Positions 1 through 11,474 of a stretch of 64,000 bases of DNA are shown here, in pieces. How positions within the stretch are numbered: the first letter of the stretch is position 1; every line of letters starts with the position of its first letter. Source of the DNA: Delphinus delphis (lineage: Eukaryota; Chordata; Mammalia; Artiodactyla; Delphinidae); assembly GCF_949987515.2 (NCBI RefSeq), contig NC_082703.1, positions 15,194,216 to 15,258,215 of the forward strand, written 5' to 3'. The notes beneath the pieces are model-generated. The model ran no database searches. It was not told the origin of the DNA and saw only the letters and a program-made list of their open reading frames with translations. Position numbers and translations under genes: made by a program.

Positions 1-2380
1 ACGACAACATATCAATAAACAAGATAGCCAGTAATCAATGCAATCTAGTTTCTATGGATTGGTATTATTGATGATTATTTTTTTAGCTGAGTCGAAAATT
101 ATTTCAAAAACTCTCTGTAGAGCACTAGGTGAGGTAAGCAAATGTAACCGTTTTAACCCTACAATATCTTTTCCACTATCTGTGCTTCTACATTTTCATA
201 AGCTATCCCAGTGAAACTCCACAGAAACATTGCTGCGTAGCTAATACAGCATAACTCATGTATGTGACACAACTAGTCTAAAAAAGGCTAATACATTAAA
301 CAGCAGAGGAATTAATTTTTAAGCCATGTTAAAGATGTGGCAGAAAAAAACATCTGGAAAAGAACAGGTTGATTGAAATAGGCCTGCATGGTTTCAGAAA
401 TGGAAGATCATATTAAACTAATCTCCAAAAGAACTCTGAGAGTATTACTGCCAAAATAGACAAAGGCAGTTCAAGGATGTAATACATTTGGATTTTCCAG
501 GATCATATGCAAATGCTGGAGCTTGAAGGGTCAGTCTAGCAATGCGTTATCCTTTTATCCTTCCCATTGTTTTCAAAGATGGTGATCTGGCTTGTTTTAG
601 AGATACATAGGAACAGGCAGAAACATCCACATTCATTAGGAAGTATTTATTGTGCTTACTGTGTGCCAGGCCAGTTCTGATATTAGAGAAACTAGTGGTG
701 TATCTTCATCCTTGAGATTCCAGAGCCTGGTCTGAGAGCCAGGCAACTATCTTAACCACACAATAGAAAGAGACACTAACCCAGGCAGATTTTACATGAT
801 CTGCTTGAGATGTTTAAGGGAAATCTGAATTTTAAAATTCAAGCTGAGGATAATCCTCATTCCCATCCAAGGGTGATGAAATATACAGGGAGGCATATGG
901 TTTTCTGCAGAAGTACTTTGTAAAAATAGAAAAGAAATGATATAAACAGAATCTTAAAACAAAATATCATTATGTACATTCTTTTAGTTATTTCTAAAGC
1001 AGCTTCGACTCTTTTAAAATAAGCTTAAACCCTATTGAATAGATAAACCATTTAATCAGATTGGTGACTACACTTATCCCTTGAATCTAGCTACATGTTT
1101 TATGTTTAATCATGGAATCATAAGCTAGAAAGAATCACGGACAACTCCAGTTCAGAGATTCTTGAAGTGTGTTTTATAATACAAAATAAAAGTTTTTACA
1201 GTCAAATAGAATACAGTCAAATAGAAATCAATGGGCTAAATGAAGTTAAATGGGTTTTTCTCCTAAAAGAATTTTCAGTGAATTTACTCTACCAATGTGT
1301 ATTGTTTTTTCCACTAAAAGATAGCACAGTTTATAGTATTTTCCAAACTACCCTGAACACACCCACACACTGTCCAAGAACACTTCGTGGGAATATGCAC
1401 TGGAAAACTCTTTGGAAAACATTGCCTTTGCCCAAGTCCCTTAATTCGCAAAGACAGAATTCAGATTCAGTGGGTGAAGTGATTTACACAATCCAAAATC
1501 AGTTATAGTGAGCCAAGACTAAGAATCTCACTTTTAGATTTTCATTTAGCCCTCATTCTTTTAAACCATTGTCTTCAATTTGCATACACATATCTCTCAG
1601 AGCACTTAAGGATTTTCCTGACATATGTAGGCATAGATAGTTGTAAGAGAATCTAGTTCCATATCTGTTTCTTAAAATTGATTTGTTTTAAGAACAAGTC
1701 TGTAGGTTGATCGTAGGGGCAGGTTGCTCTTACCTTTCCTATATCATCTTCAAAGATAGCCCTTTTTTTTATTTGATACATTGGGAAAAAATTATTTACT
1801 TTTATGGAAAAGCAGTACGTTTTTAAGAAACTTACCTGGCTGTCATTGGCTAACTACAGAATTAGAAATAGGACTATTAAACTAAAATCTTGTTACTTTG
1901 GCTTACACAATATTGATCTCATTAATACAATAGTTATCAACACCCACAGAACATTAACATATTTAAATTTTGATTGTATTAGCCACTAATGTGCCATGAA
2001 TTTTTAATGACCAACGAAGTAACCTGTATAAATCATTATATTTCAAATTCAAAACCCAAAAGATTTTGTATATGTATCCACGACCTTTCTTCCTATTATT
2101 TTAGATGAATTCTCTGTGTGCCTCTCTGAGACCAATCCTTCCATACGTGTGTAATAAAGCCCCTCCTCTCTCACCTGCTGTAGATATCGCTTAAGCCTTT
2201 CTCTTTCCATCTCCTGCATCTCTATGTTTTCCCATTTGATTGGATGTCTCATCAGCATACATACTATTTTTCTTTCATATTAAAAATAATACCCTCTTGA
2301 TTCCAGTTAGTCCTCCAGCTCTTTCTTTTTCTATTCCCCTGTATAGAACGAATTGCAAGAGTTATCTATACTCATTGTCT
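1..2380. other. Non-coding AT-rich DNA
   Basis: Apart from the MIR at 635-775 I see no gene, recognisable repeat family or RNA. Short open frames (113 codons at most) have no protein-like features. Confidence 0.5.
635..775 (+). mobile_element. MIR
   Basis: AAGTATTTATTGTGCTTACTGTGTGCCAGG-type core (650-675), followed by AGAGCCAGGCAACTATCTTAACC. Ancient tRNA-derived mammalian SINE, partly decayed. Confidence 0.6.
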
Positions 2381-3715
2381 CTATTTCTCTCTTCCAATCC
2401 TCTAAAAAACTAGTTTCCTTGTGTCTTTGATCCCTATCACTTCAAAAGCTACTCTTGTCAAGGTCACCCTAGTCTTCCACATTAATAAATCTTATGGTTA
2501 ATTCTCAGCCCTTGTCTTACTTGAGGGCATTTGATATGGTTGATCACTTCCTTCTCCTTGAAATACTTTCTTCACTGAACTTCCAGAACACCACATTTTC
2601 CTGTTATTTATTTATTTATTTTGTATTTCCCTCATTACTCCTTCTCAGGTCCTTTTCTGTGTCCCTGATATTCCCAGTCTTAGATATTAGAGGATACAGG
2701 GCTTCCTTGTTTCTCTTCTTAGCTATAAACACTTCTCCCATGACTTCATCTGGCCTCATGGCTTTAAATATGATCCCTATGCTCATGACTTTCAACCTTC
2801 TACATTGCCATCTCCATGTTTTTCCCCTTGGTATCCAGACTTATATACTGTGATACCTACTTAATCTCTCCACTTAGGTGGCTAAAAGGCATCTCAGAAT
2901 TAGAATTTCCAAACACCCCATTTCCATTCTTCCCCTCCAGTTATTTTTCTTGCATTTAATCGGTTTCCATTAATGATAACTCAGTCTTTCCAGTTCTCAT
3001 CCTTGACTCTTCTCTTTCCTCACACCTCATGCCCAATGCCAATGAGAAGTCTTTTAAGCTCACACTTCAAAATGTCTCCAAAATATGACTATTTCTTACT
3101 ACCTCCACTGTTGCCCTGCTGGTTCAAGAAACTGTCATCTCTTGCTTGGACTTTTGCTTTTATCTTTGTACTCCAACCCCCGTTTCACTTTCCCATCCCC
3201 TATCCAAAGTCTGCCAAGGCAGCCAGAGAAGTCCTGTTAAAATGTCTGCTCGAATATTCCAATGGCTATTTTTCTTACTCAGAGAAAAACCTGAAGAGTT
3301 TGCAAACAGCCTACAACACCCTACACGATTGGGTTCTTACTCACTCTCCACTGTCAACCTCCAATTTCTTTAATCTGCTCCAACCAGCCCAAAAGCACCT
3401 GTGCTGGTCTTTGTATATGCCAGGCTGCTCTCAGTGGAGGATACTTATTCTTGCTGTTCCCTCCGTCTGTGACACTTTTCCTCAGCAACCTCATGGCACG
3501 TTCCCTCACCTCCTTCTTGTCTGTTCAGATTTCTTCTCTTCAGAGAGATCTTCCATGACCACTGTATTTAAAATTACAACACTCTTCAGAACTTCCTCAC
3601 GCTCCTAAAGTAATGTACTTAGTGTTATACTTATTATGATTCTCCCCACACTAGAATATAAACTCTGTGAGGACAGGCTTTCTTGTGTGTTTTATTCGCT
3701 ATGGTATTCCAAATG
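2380..3715 (+). mobile_element. L2 (LINE-2) fragment with RT remnant
   Basis: About 1.3 kb of sense L2. 2494-2640 still reads RAFDMVDHFLLLEILSSLNF, the CR1/L2 reverse-transcriptase AFD box. It is followed by decayed ORF2 and the classic L2 3' end around 3540-3715 (AGAGATCTTCCATGACCACT, ATATAAACTCTGTGAGGACA). The 211-residue open frame at 2973-3608 is a by-product of this repeat. Confidence 0.75.
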
Positions 3716-5238
3716 GGAAAAAAAGGTGTGTTTGGAAAAATACAGTATGTACATACCAGCTTTGGAAAAATGAGGACATTATGAAGTGGGATGGGAATGA
3801 AGAAGTGGCTTTATTTTTATTATTTTTAATGTGTTGTTTTTAATAATAAAGGACCCAACTATGGTAAGGATTTATTCCTATAACATATTAATGGTGGGTA
3901 CAAGGGTTTTAGTTGTATTTTTCCCCTGACATTTTTGAATGTTTAAAATATTTTATAATGTTCAAACAGTTTACTGAGAAAGAAGGAGGGGGCACATCAG
4001 AGCTGTAGTTATGAATGGCTGGAGCATGGGTGGGGGAGAGGGAGAGATGGCAGAAGGAGAGAAAAGAAAGACACTGGCCAGGTATACGATAGTAACGGTG
4101 GCACTAAGTGTGACTATTTTATGAAGGGATAGTTAGAACAAGCATCATAGCGAAGTGCTTCTCAACATTAACCTGCATGGGAATCACAGGGGGATTTGTT
4201 TTAATATGCAAATTCCAGTTCAGTTGGTCTGGGGGGAGCTGTGGTTCTGACCTTGTAAGACACCCCCAGGTGATGCCCAACACTGGTCCTAGAGCACTGG
4301 TAACAAGGTGCTATAGTGTGGGATCTCTAACTTGGCTGCACACTGGAATCTCCTGGAGAGTTGTAGAAAATACTGATGTCTGGGTCCAACCCCTAAGATT
4401 CTGATTTAATTGGCATCGGTTGTGGGCTGGCCACCCCCCGAGAAGTGATTTTAAAGTGCAGCAGACTTTGAGAGCTACTCTAAGGGGCCTAGGTCAGGTG
4501 CCTTCCTGCTACATTGCCTCCTATGAGACTCCTTCGAGATGCCTGCTTCCTGCTCTCTCCTGGGGGGTTTTGGGGCAGAGGTCACTAGACTGTACCAATT
4601 GATGCTGCTGCCCAGGCAAGGCCATGTGCCAGAGATTAGAACACAAATGCAGGCCTAGGCTAGACACCTGATGGGTGTGCATTTTCCTGAAGGCCTGACT
4701 AGTCAATTACTTCAAGAACCTAAATCAGGTTTATATACAATGCAACTGTAGGGAAAACATATGCCTACTTCAGAGAAGAAAGCTATCAGAGATGCTGCTG
4801 ACTTGCCAGAACTGTTGCCAGGCTATCAAATCAATTATTTAATCATTTCATTTATTTATTATTTTCCAAATGTATTGACGATTGCAAATGTGCAAAGCAC
4901 GTAATTTAATGATGGGGAAGGCAGACTTCTCCCAGGCCTGGTAGGGCTTACAGGCTATTAGTTATGAAGGACAGGAAACAACTTATTACCCAATTGTGAA
5001 CTTATTGATAAGGTGGTAACTGTTCTATGCACATTCTGGGTACCAAAAGCATGAGCAGTAGGGGATGAGGGAACTGCTTGTCTGAAAAAATGGTAGGTAA
5101 GCTGAGGCCTGAAGGGTGAGTGGTCATCAGTTAGGAGAACTGGATAGGAGGCGGGGGGAAGTAGCTGCTGAATACTAAGCATTACTCTATTTCTCAGGAG
5201 ACTTTTCAGCTGCTTAAACAATTTCCTTTCTCTTTCTT
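3716..5238. other. Non-coding DNA between L2 and L1 copy A
   Basis: Contains the MER5-like pieces at 4155-4480. The remainder (3716-4150, 4480-5238) holds nothing I can assign. Confidence 0.4.
4155..4480. mobile_element. Two MER5A/MER58-like hAT (Charlie) pieces
   Basis: 4158-4290 (CTGCATGGGAATCACAGGGG, TATGCAAATTCCAGTTCAG) and 4318-4475 (GCTGCACACTGGAATCTCCT, ACCCCTAAGATTCTGATTTA) both carry the signature of non-autonomous MER5-type DNA transposons. They lie nearly head to tail. Confidence 0.5.
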
Positions 5239-5252
5239 CCTCAAGTGTTTTT
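5239..5252. repeat. Left target-site duplication of L1 copy A
   Basis: CCTCAAGTGTTTTT, running directly into the poly(T) that is the antisense poly(A) tail of L1 copy A. An identical 14-mer sits at 13578-13591, immediately beyond the L1 5' end. In the right copy the next base is A, giving the TTTT/A site typical of L1 endonuclease. Confidence 0.85.
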
Positions 5253-5259
5253 TTTTTTT

Positions 5260-6125
5260 CCACATTACTTCTTGTTTAATTTAATTTTTATTTCTTATCA
5301 GAGTAAATTTGATTACAATGTGTTGTTTGTCCTACGTGTACAGAATCTGGTTCATTAGATACATGTACATATATTTAATCAGGTTTAGGTTCTTTCCCAT
5401 GTTGGTCATTACAGAGTGTTGAGTAGACCTCTCTTGGCAACCAGTAGGTCCTTCTTGATTATATATTTTATATGTATTATTAAATGTATGTAAACCCCAC
5501 CATCCTAATTTTTCCATTCCTTTCACCTTTTTCTAAGTCTGTATGGGTCTTTCTCTGTGGAAATATGTTCATGGGTATCAATTTTTAGGTAACACCAGTA
5601 AATGATATCATCGGATATTTATCTTTCTCTTTCTGAATTACTTTACGTAGTATGATTATCTCTAGGCTCATTTGTGGTGCTGCAAAAGACATTGTTTCAT
5701 CTTTTCCATGGCTAATATTCCATTGTGTACATGTACCACTTCTTTGTCCATTCATCTGTAGATGGACATTTTGGTAACATCCATGTCGGGCTATTGTAAA
5801 TATTACTGCAGTGCTCATTTGGGTGCCTGTGTCTTTCTGAATTCTGGTCTTCTTGGGTTATAGGCCAACTAGTGGTTCGACAGGTGAATATGGTACCTCA
5901 ACTGTTACATTTTAAAGGCACCTTCATTCTGTTCTGATTAGTGGCTCTTACCAGTTTACATCGAAGCAAAAGCATAGGAGGGTACCCATTCTCGGACACC
6001 CATTCAGCATTTATTGTTTGCAGATATTTTGTTCTGATGGCCATTCAGACTAGTGTGAGGTGATACATTTTTGTAGTTTAAATTTGCATGTCTCTAATAA
6101 TTCTTGATATTGAATATTTTTTCAT
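5260..6125 (-). mobile_element. Older L1 3' fragment carried at the 3' end of L1 copy A
   Basis: Antisense sequence related to the end of L1 ORF2 plus a 3'UTR (for example the patches ATTCCATTGTGTACATGTAC and GTCCATTCATCTGTAGATGG, and the start TCTGATGGCCATTCAGACTA). It is much more diverged than copy A itself. It lies inside the copy A target-site duplications, downstream in the transcription sense of copy A's own decayed tail. It is best read as flanking DNA of the source locus, co-mobilised by read-through. Confidence 0.65.
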
Positions 6126-6164
6126 GTCCTTTTTATTTTATCTATTTTTTATTTTCATTATTTT

Positions 6165-6534
6165 AAACATCTTTATTGGAGTATAATTCCTTTACAATGG
6201 TGTGTTAGTTTCTGCTTTATAACAAGGTGAATCAGTTATACATATACATATATCCACATATCTCTTCCCTCTTGCGTCTCCCTCCTTCCCACCCTCCCTG
6301 TCCAACCCCTCTAGGTGGTCACAAAGCACCAAGCTGATCTCCCTGTGCTATGCAGCTGCTTCCCACTAGCTATCTATTTTACATTTGGTAGTGTATATAT
6401 GTCCATGCCACTCTTTCACTTTGTTCCAGCTTACCCTTCCCCCTCCCCGTATCCTCAAGTCCATTCTCTAGTAGCTCTGCATCTTTATTTCCCACCTTGC
6501 CCCAAGGTTCTTCATGAACATTTTGTTTGTTTTT
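6165..6534 (-). mobile_element. 3'UTR of L1 copy A
   Basis: Starts on the plus strand with TTTAAACATCTTTATTGGAG, the antisense of an AATAAAGATGTTTAAA polyadenylation end. It continues through the C-rich block (CTCCCTCCTTCCCACC) that is also present at the 3' ends of the L1 copies at 32488 and 59182. It ends at the ORF2 stop near 6535. Confidence 0.8.
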
Positions 6535-9500
6535 TAGATTCCACATATATGTGTTAGCATACAGTATTTGTTTTTCTCTTTCTGACTTACTTCACTCTGT
6601 ATGAGAGACTCTAGATCCATCCACCTCACTTCAAATGACTCAATTTTGTATCCTTTTATGGCTGAGTAATATTCCATTGTATATATGTGCCACATCTTCT
6701 TTATCCATTCATCTGTTGATGGACACTCTGGGTTGCTTCCATGTCCTGCCTATTGTAAATAGAGCTGAAATGAACATTGTGGTACATGACTCTTTATGAA
6801 GTATGGTTTTCTCAGGGTATATGCCCAGTAGTGGGATTGCTGGGTCGTATGGTAGTTCTATTTGTAGTTTTTTAAGGAACCTCCATACTGTTCTCCATAG
6901 TGGCTGTATCAATTTATATTCCCACCAACAGTGCAAGAGGGTTCCCTTTTCTCCACACCCTCTCCAGCATTATTGTTTGTAGATTTTTTGATGATGGCCA
7001 TTCTGACCGGTGTGAGATAATATCTCATTGTAGTTTTGATTTGTATTTCTCTAATGATTAATGATGTTGAGATTCTTTCATGTGTTTGTTGGCAATCTGT
7101 ATATCTTCTCTGGAGAAATGTCTATTTAGGTCTTCAGCCCATTTTTGGATTGGGTTATTTGTTTTTTTGATATTGAGCTGCATGAGCTGCTTATAAATTT
7201 TGGAGATTAATCCTTTGTCAGTTGCTTCATTTGCAAATATTTCCTCCCATTCTGAGAGGTGTCTTTTCGTCTTGTTTATGATTTCCTTTGCTGTGCAAAA
7301 CCTTTTAAGTTTCATTAGGTCCCATTTGTTTATATTTCCATTTCTCTATAAGGTGGGTCAAAAAGGATCTTGCTGTGATTTATGTCATAGAGTGTTCTGC
7401 CTATGTTTTCCTCTAAGAGTTTGATAGTGTCTCGCCTTACATTTAGGTCTTTAATCCATTTTGAGTTTATTTTTGTGTATGGTGTTAGGGAGTGTTCTAA
7501 TTTCATTCTTTTACATGTAGCTGTCTAGTTTTCCCAGCACCACTTATTGAAGAAGCTGTCTTTTCTCCATTGTATATTCTTGCCTCCTTTATCAAAGATA
7601 AGGTGACCATATGTATGTGGGTTTATCTCTGGGCTTTCTATCCTCTTCCATTGATCTATATTTCTGTTTCAGTGCCAGTACCATACTATATTGATTACTG
7701 TAGCTTTGTAGCATAGTCTGAAGTCTTGGAGCCTGATTCCTCCAGCTCCGTTTTTCCTTCTCAAGATTGTTTTGGTTATTCGGGGTCTTTTGTGTTTCCA
7801 CACAAATCGTGAAATTTTTTGTTCTAGTTCTGTGAAAAAGGCCATTGGTAGTTTGATAGGGATTGCATTGAATCTGTAGATGGCTTTGAGTAGTATAGTC
7901 ATTTTGACAATGTTGATTCTTCAAATCCAAGAACATGGTATATCTCTCCATCTGTTTGTATCATCTTTAATTTCTTTCATCAGTGTCTTATAATTTTCTG
8001 CATACAGGTCTTTTGTCTCCTTAGGTAGGTTTATTCCTAGATATTTTATTCTTTTTGTTGCAATGATAAATGGGAGTGTTTTCTTAATTTCACTTTTAGA
8101 TTTTTCATCATTAGTGTATAGGAATGCAAGAGATTTCTGTGCATTAATCTGTATCCTGCTACTTTACCAAATTCATTGATTAGCTCTAGTAGTTTTCTGG
8201 TAGCATCTTTAGGATTCTCTATGTATAGTATCATGTCACCAGCAAACAGTGACAGTTTTACTTCATCTTTTCTGATTTGGGTTGCTTTTATTTCTTTTTC
8301 TTCTCTGATTGCTGTGGCTAAAACTTCCAAAACTATGTTGAGTAATAGTGCTGAGAGTGGGCAACCTTGTCTTGTTCCTGATCTTAGTGGAAATGGTTTC
8401 AGTTTTTCACCATTGAGAATGATGTTGGCTGTGGGTTTGTCATATATGGCCTTTATTATGTTGAGGTAAGTTCCCTCTATGCCTACTTTCTGGAGAGTTT
8501 TTATCATAAATGGGTGTTGAATTTTGTTGAAAGCTTTTTCTGCATCTATTGAGATGATCATTTGGTTTTTCTCCTTCAATCTGTTAATATTGTTTCTCAC
8601 ATTGATTGATTTGCATATATTGAAGAATCCTTGCATCCCTGGGATAAGCCCCACTTGATCATGGTGTATTATCCTTTTAATGTGCTGTTGGATTCTGTTT
8701 GCTAGTATTTTGTTGAGGATTTTTTCATCTATGTTCATCAGTGATATTGGCCTGTAGTTTTCTTTCTTTGTGACATCTTTGTCTGGTTTTGATATCAGGG
8801 TGATGGTGGCCTCTTAGAATGAGTTTGGGAGTGTTCCTCCCTCTGCTATATTTTGGAAGAGTTTGAGAAGGATAGGTGTTAGCTCTTCTCTAAATGTTTG
8901 ATAGAATTTGCCTGTGAAGCCATCTGGTCCTGGGCTTTTGTTTGTTGGAAGATTTTTAATCACAGTTTACATTTCAGTGCTTGTGATTGGTCCGTTCATA
9001 TTTTCTATTTCTTCCTGTTTCAGTCTCGGAAGGTTGTGCATTTCTAAGAATTTGTCCATTTCTTCCAGGTTGTCCATTTTATTGGCATAGAGTTGCTTGT
9101 AGTAATCTCTCATGATACTTTGTATTTCTGCAGTGTCATTTTTTTCTCCTTTTTCATTTCTATTTCTATCGATTTGAGTCTTCTCCCTTTTTTCTTGATG
9201 AGTGTGTATAATGGTTTATCAATTTTGTTTATCTTCTCAAAGAACCAGCCTTTAGTTTTATTGATCTTTGCCATCGTTTCCTTCATTTCTTTTTCATTTA
9301 TTTCTGATCTGATCTTTATGATTTCTTTCCTTCTGCTAACTTTGGGTTTTTTTGTTCCTCTTTCTCTAATTACTTTAGGTGTAATGTTAGGTTGTTTATT
9401 TGAGATGTTTCTTGTTTCTTCAGGTAGGATTGTATTGCTATAAACTTCCCTCTTATAACTGCTTTTACTGCATCCCATAGGTTATGGGTTGTAGTGTTTT

Positions 9501-10552
9501 CATTATCATTTGTTTCTAGGTATTTTTTTATTTCCTCTTTGATTTCTCCAGTGACTTCTTCATTATTACGTAGTGTATTGTTTAGCCTCCATGTGTTTGT
9601 ATTTTTTACAGATTTTTTCCTGTAATTGATATCTAGTCTCATAGCGTTGTGGTCGGAAAAGATACTTGATACGATTTCAATTTTCTTAAATTTACCAAGG
9701 CTTGATTTGTGACTCAAGGTATGATCTATCCTGGAGAATGTTCCATGAACAGTTGAGAAAAAAGTGTATTCTGTTGTTTTTGGTTGGAATGTCCTATAAA
9801 TATCAATTAAGTCCATCTTGTTTAATGTATCATTTAAAACTTGTGTTTCCTTATTTACTTTCATTTTGGATGATCTGTCCATTGGTGAAAATGGGGTGTT
9901 AAAGTCCCCTACTATGATTGTTTTATTGTCAATTTCCCCTTCTATGACTGTTAGCATTTGACTTATGCATTGAGGTGCTCCTATCTTAGGTGCATAAATA
10001 TTTACAATTGTTATATCTTCTTCTTGGATTGATCCCTTAATCACTATGTAGTGTCCTTGTCTCTTGTAATACTCTTTGTTTTAAAGTCTATTTTGTCTGA
10101 TATGAGAATTGCTACTCCAGCTTTCTTCTGATTTCCATTTGCATGGAATATCTTTTTCCATCCCCTCACTTTCAGTCTGTATGTGTCCCTAGGTCTGAAG
10201 TGGGTCTCCTGTAGACAGCATATATACAGGTTTGTTTTTGTATCCATTCAGCCAGTCTATGTCTTTTGGTTGAAGCATTTAATCCTTTTACATTTAAGGT
10301 AATTATTATTATTATTATTTTTTGCAGTATGCGGGCCTCTCACTGCTGCGGCCCCTCCTGCTGCAGAGCACAGGCTCTGGATGCGCAGGCCCAGTGGCCA
10401 TGGCCCACGGGCCCAGCCACCCCCGCGGCACGTGGGACCCTCCCGGACCGGGGCATGAACCCACGTCCCTTGAACCGGCAGGCGGACCCCCAACCACTTC
10501 GCCACCAGGGAAGCCCTAAGGTAATTATTGATATGTATGTTCCTATTACCAT
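6535..10552 (-). pseudogene. L1 copy A ORF2 (endonuclease-reverse transcriptase), broken
   Basis: Starts MVIGTYISIITL at 10552 and is interrupted after about 12 codons by a CHR SINE. The AP-type endonuclease is readable at 10247-9370 (QETHF, VGDFN and SDHNAMRLD hold the expected catalytic or binding E, D/N and D/H). The RT domain is readable at 8738-8046 with [12 protein letters not shown] and RQGCPLS, but the active-site box reads LFAGD, so one of the paired aspartates of FADD is replaced by glycine. Premature TAA codons lie at 8967-8969 and 8814-8816, with frameshifts near 10044, 9400, 8050 and 7300. C-terminal Cys-region pieces are at 7315-7058 and 6936-6709. The ORF ends LTHICGI near 6535. 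A full ORF2 is about 1,275 residues. The element is not autonomous. Confidence 0.85.
10308..10516 (-). mobile_element. CHR-type SINE inserted in L1 copy A ORF2
   Basis: Antisense tRNA-derived SINE. Its head (CCACCAGGGAAGCCC) is at the right and a TTATT-rich tail at the left. Flanked by the TSD TAAGGTAATTATT at 10295-10307 and 10517-10529. The empty site is visible in L1 copy B near 36635-36650, which confirms the insertion boundaries. Confidence 0.9.
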
Positions 10553-10610
10553 TTTCTTAATTGTTTGGGGTTTGTTATTGTAGGTCTTTTCCTTCTCTTG
10601 TGTTTCCTGC

Positions 10611-11474
10611 CTAGAGAAGTTCCTTTAGCATTTGTTGTAAAGCTGGTTTGGTGGTGCTGAATTCTCTTAGCTTTTGCTTGTCTGTAAAGGTTTTAATTTC
10701 TCCATCAAATCTGAATGAGATCCTTGCTGGGTAGAGTAATCTTGGATGTAGGTTTTTCCCCTTCATCACTTTAAATATGTCCTGCCACTCCCTTCTGGCT
10801 TGCAGAGTTTCTGCTGAAAGATCAGCTGTTAACCTTATGGGGATTCCCTTGTGTGTTATTTGTTGCTTTTCCCTTGCTGCTTTTAACAGTTTTTCTTTGT
10901 ATTTAATTTTTGATAATTTGATTAATATGTGTTGGTGTGTTTCTCCTTAGTTTATCTTGTATGGGACTCTCTGTGCTTCCTGGACTTGATTAACTATTTC
11001 CTTTCCCATTTTAGGGAAGTTTTTAACTATAATCTCTTCAAATATTTTCTCAGTCCCTTTCTTTTTCTCTTCTTCTTCTGGGACCCCTATAATTCAAATG
11101 TTGGTGTGTTTAATTTTGTCCCAGAGGTCTCTGAGACTGTCCTCAATTCTTTTCATTCTTTTTTCTTTATTCTGCCCTGCAGTAGTTATTTCCACTATTT
11201 TATCTTCCAGGTCACTTATCCGTTCTTCTGCCTCAGTTATTCTGCTATTGATCCCTTCTAGAGAATTTTTAATTTCATTTATTGTGTTGTTCATCTCTGT
11301 TTGTTTGCTCTTTAATTCTTCTAGGTCCTTGTTAAACATTTCTTGTATTTTCTCCATTCTTTTTCCAAGGTTTTGGATCATCTTTACTATCATTATTCTG
11401 AATTCTTTTTCAGGTAGACTGCCTATTTCCTCTTCATTTGTTAGGTCTGGTGGGTTTTTGCCTTGCTCCTTCAT
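10611..11474 (-). pseudogene. L1 copy A ORF1 (RNA-binding coiled-coil protein), frameshifted
   Basis: Starts MKEQGKNPPDLTNEEEIG at 11474. The first 126 residues (to 11094) form a charged heptad-like coiled coil rich in E, K, I and L (LEELKSKQTEMNNTINEIKN and following), as in mammalian ORF1p. The frame breaks near 11094, after DKIKHTNI. The C-terminal RNA-binding part continues in another frame, and the stop (TAG) is at 10613-10611, right after the QMLKELL-type ending. ORF1 and ORF2 are separated by about 58 bases, the usual bicistronic L1 arrangement. Confidence 0.8.

Noticed and set aside
2973..3608. 211-codon open frame on the plus strand
   Set aside because: It lies wholly within an L2 fragment and does not follow the L2 reading frame consistently; no domain is visible.
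5260..6125. Interpretation as an independent old L1 into which copy A inserted
   Set aside because: The rest of the old L1 is not found right of 13577, and the 14-bp TSD brackets both parts.
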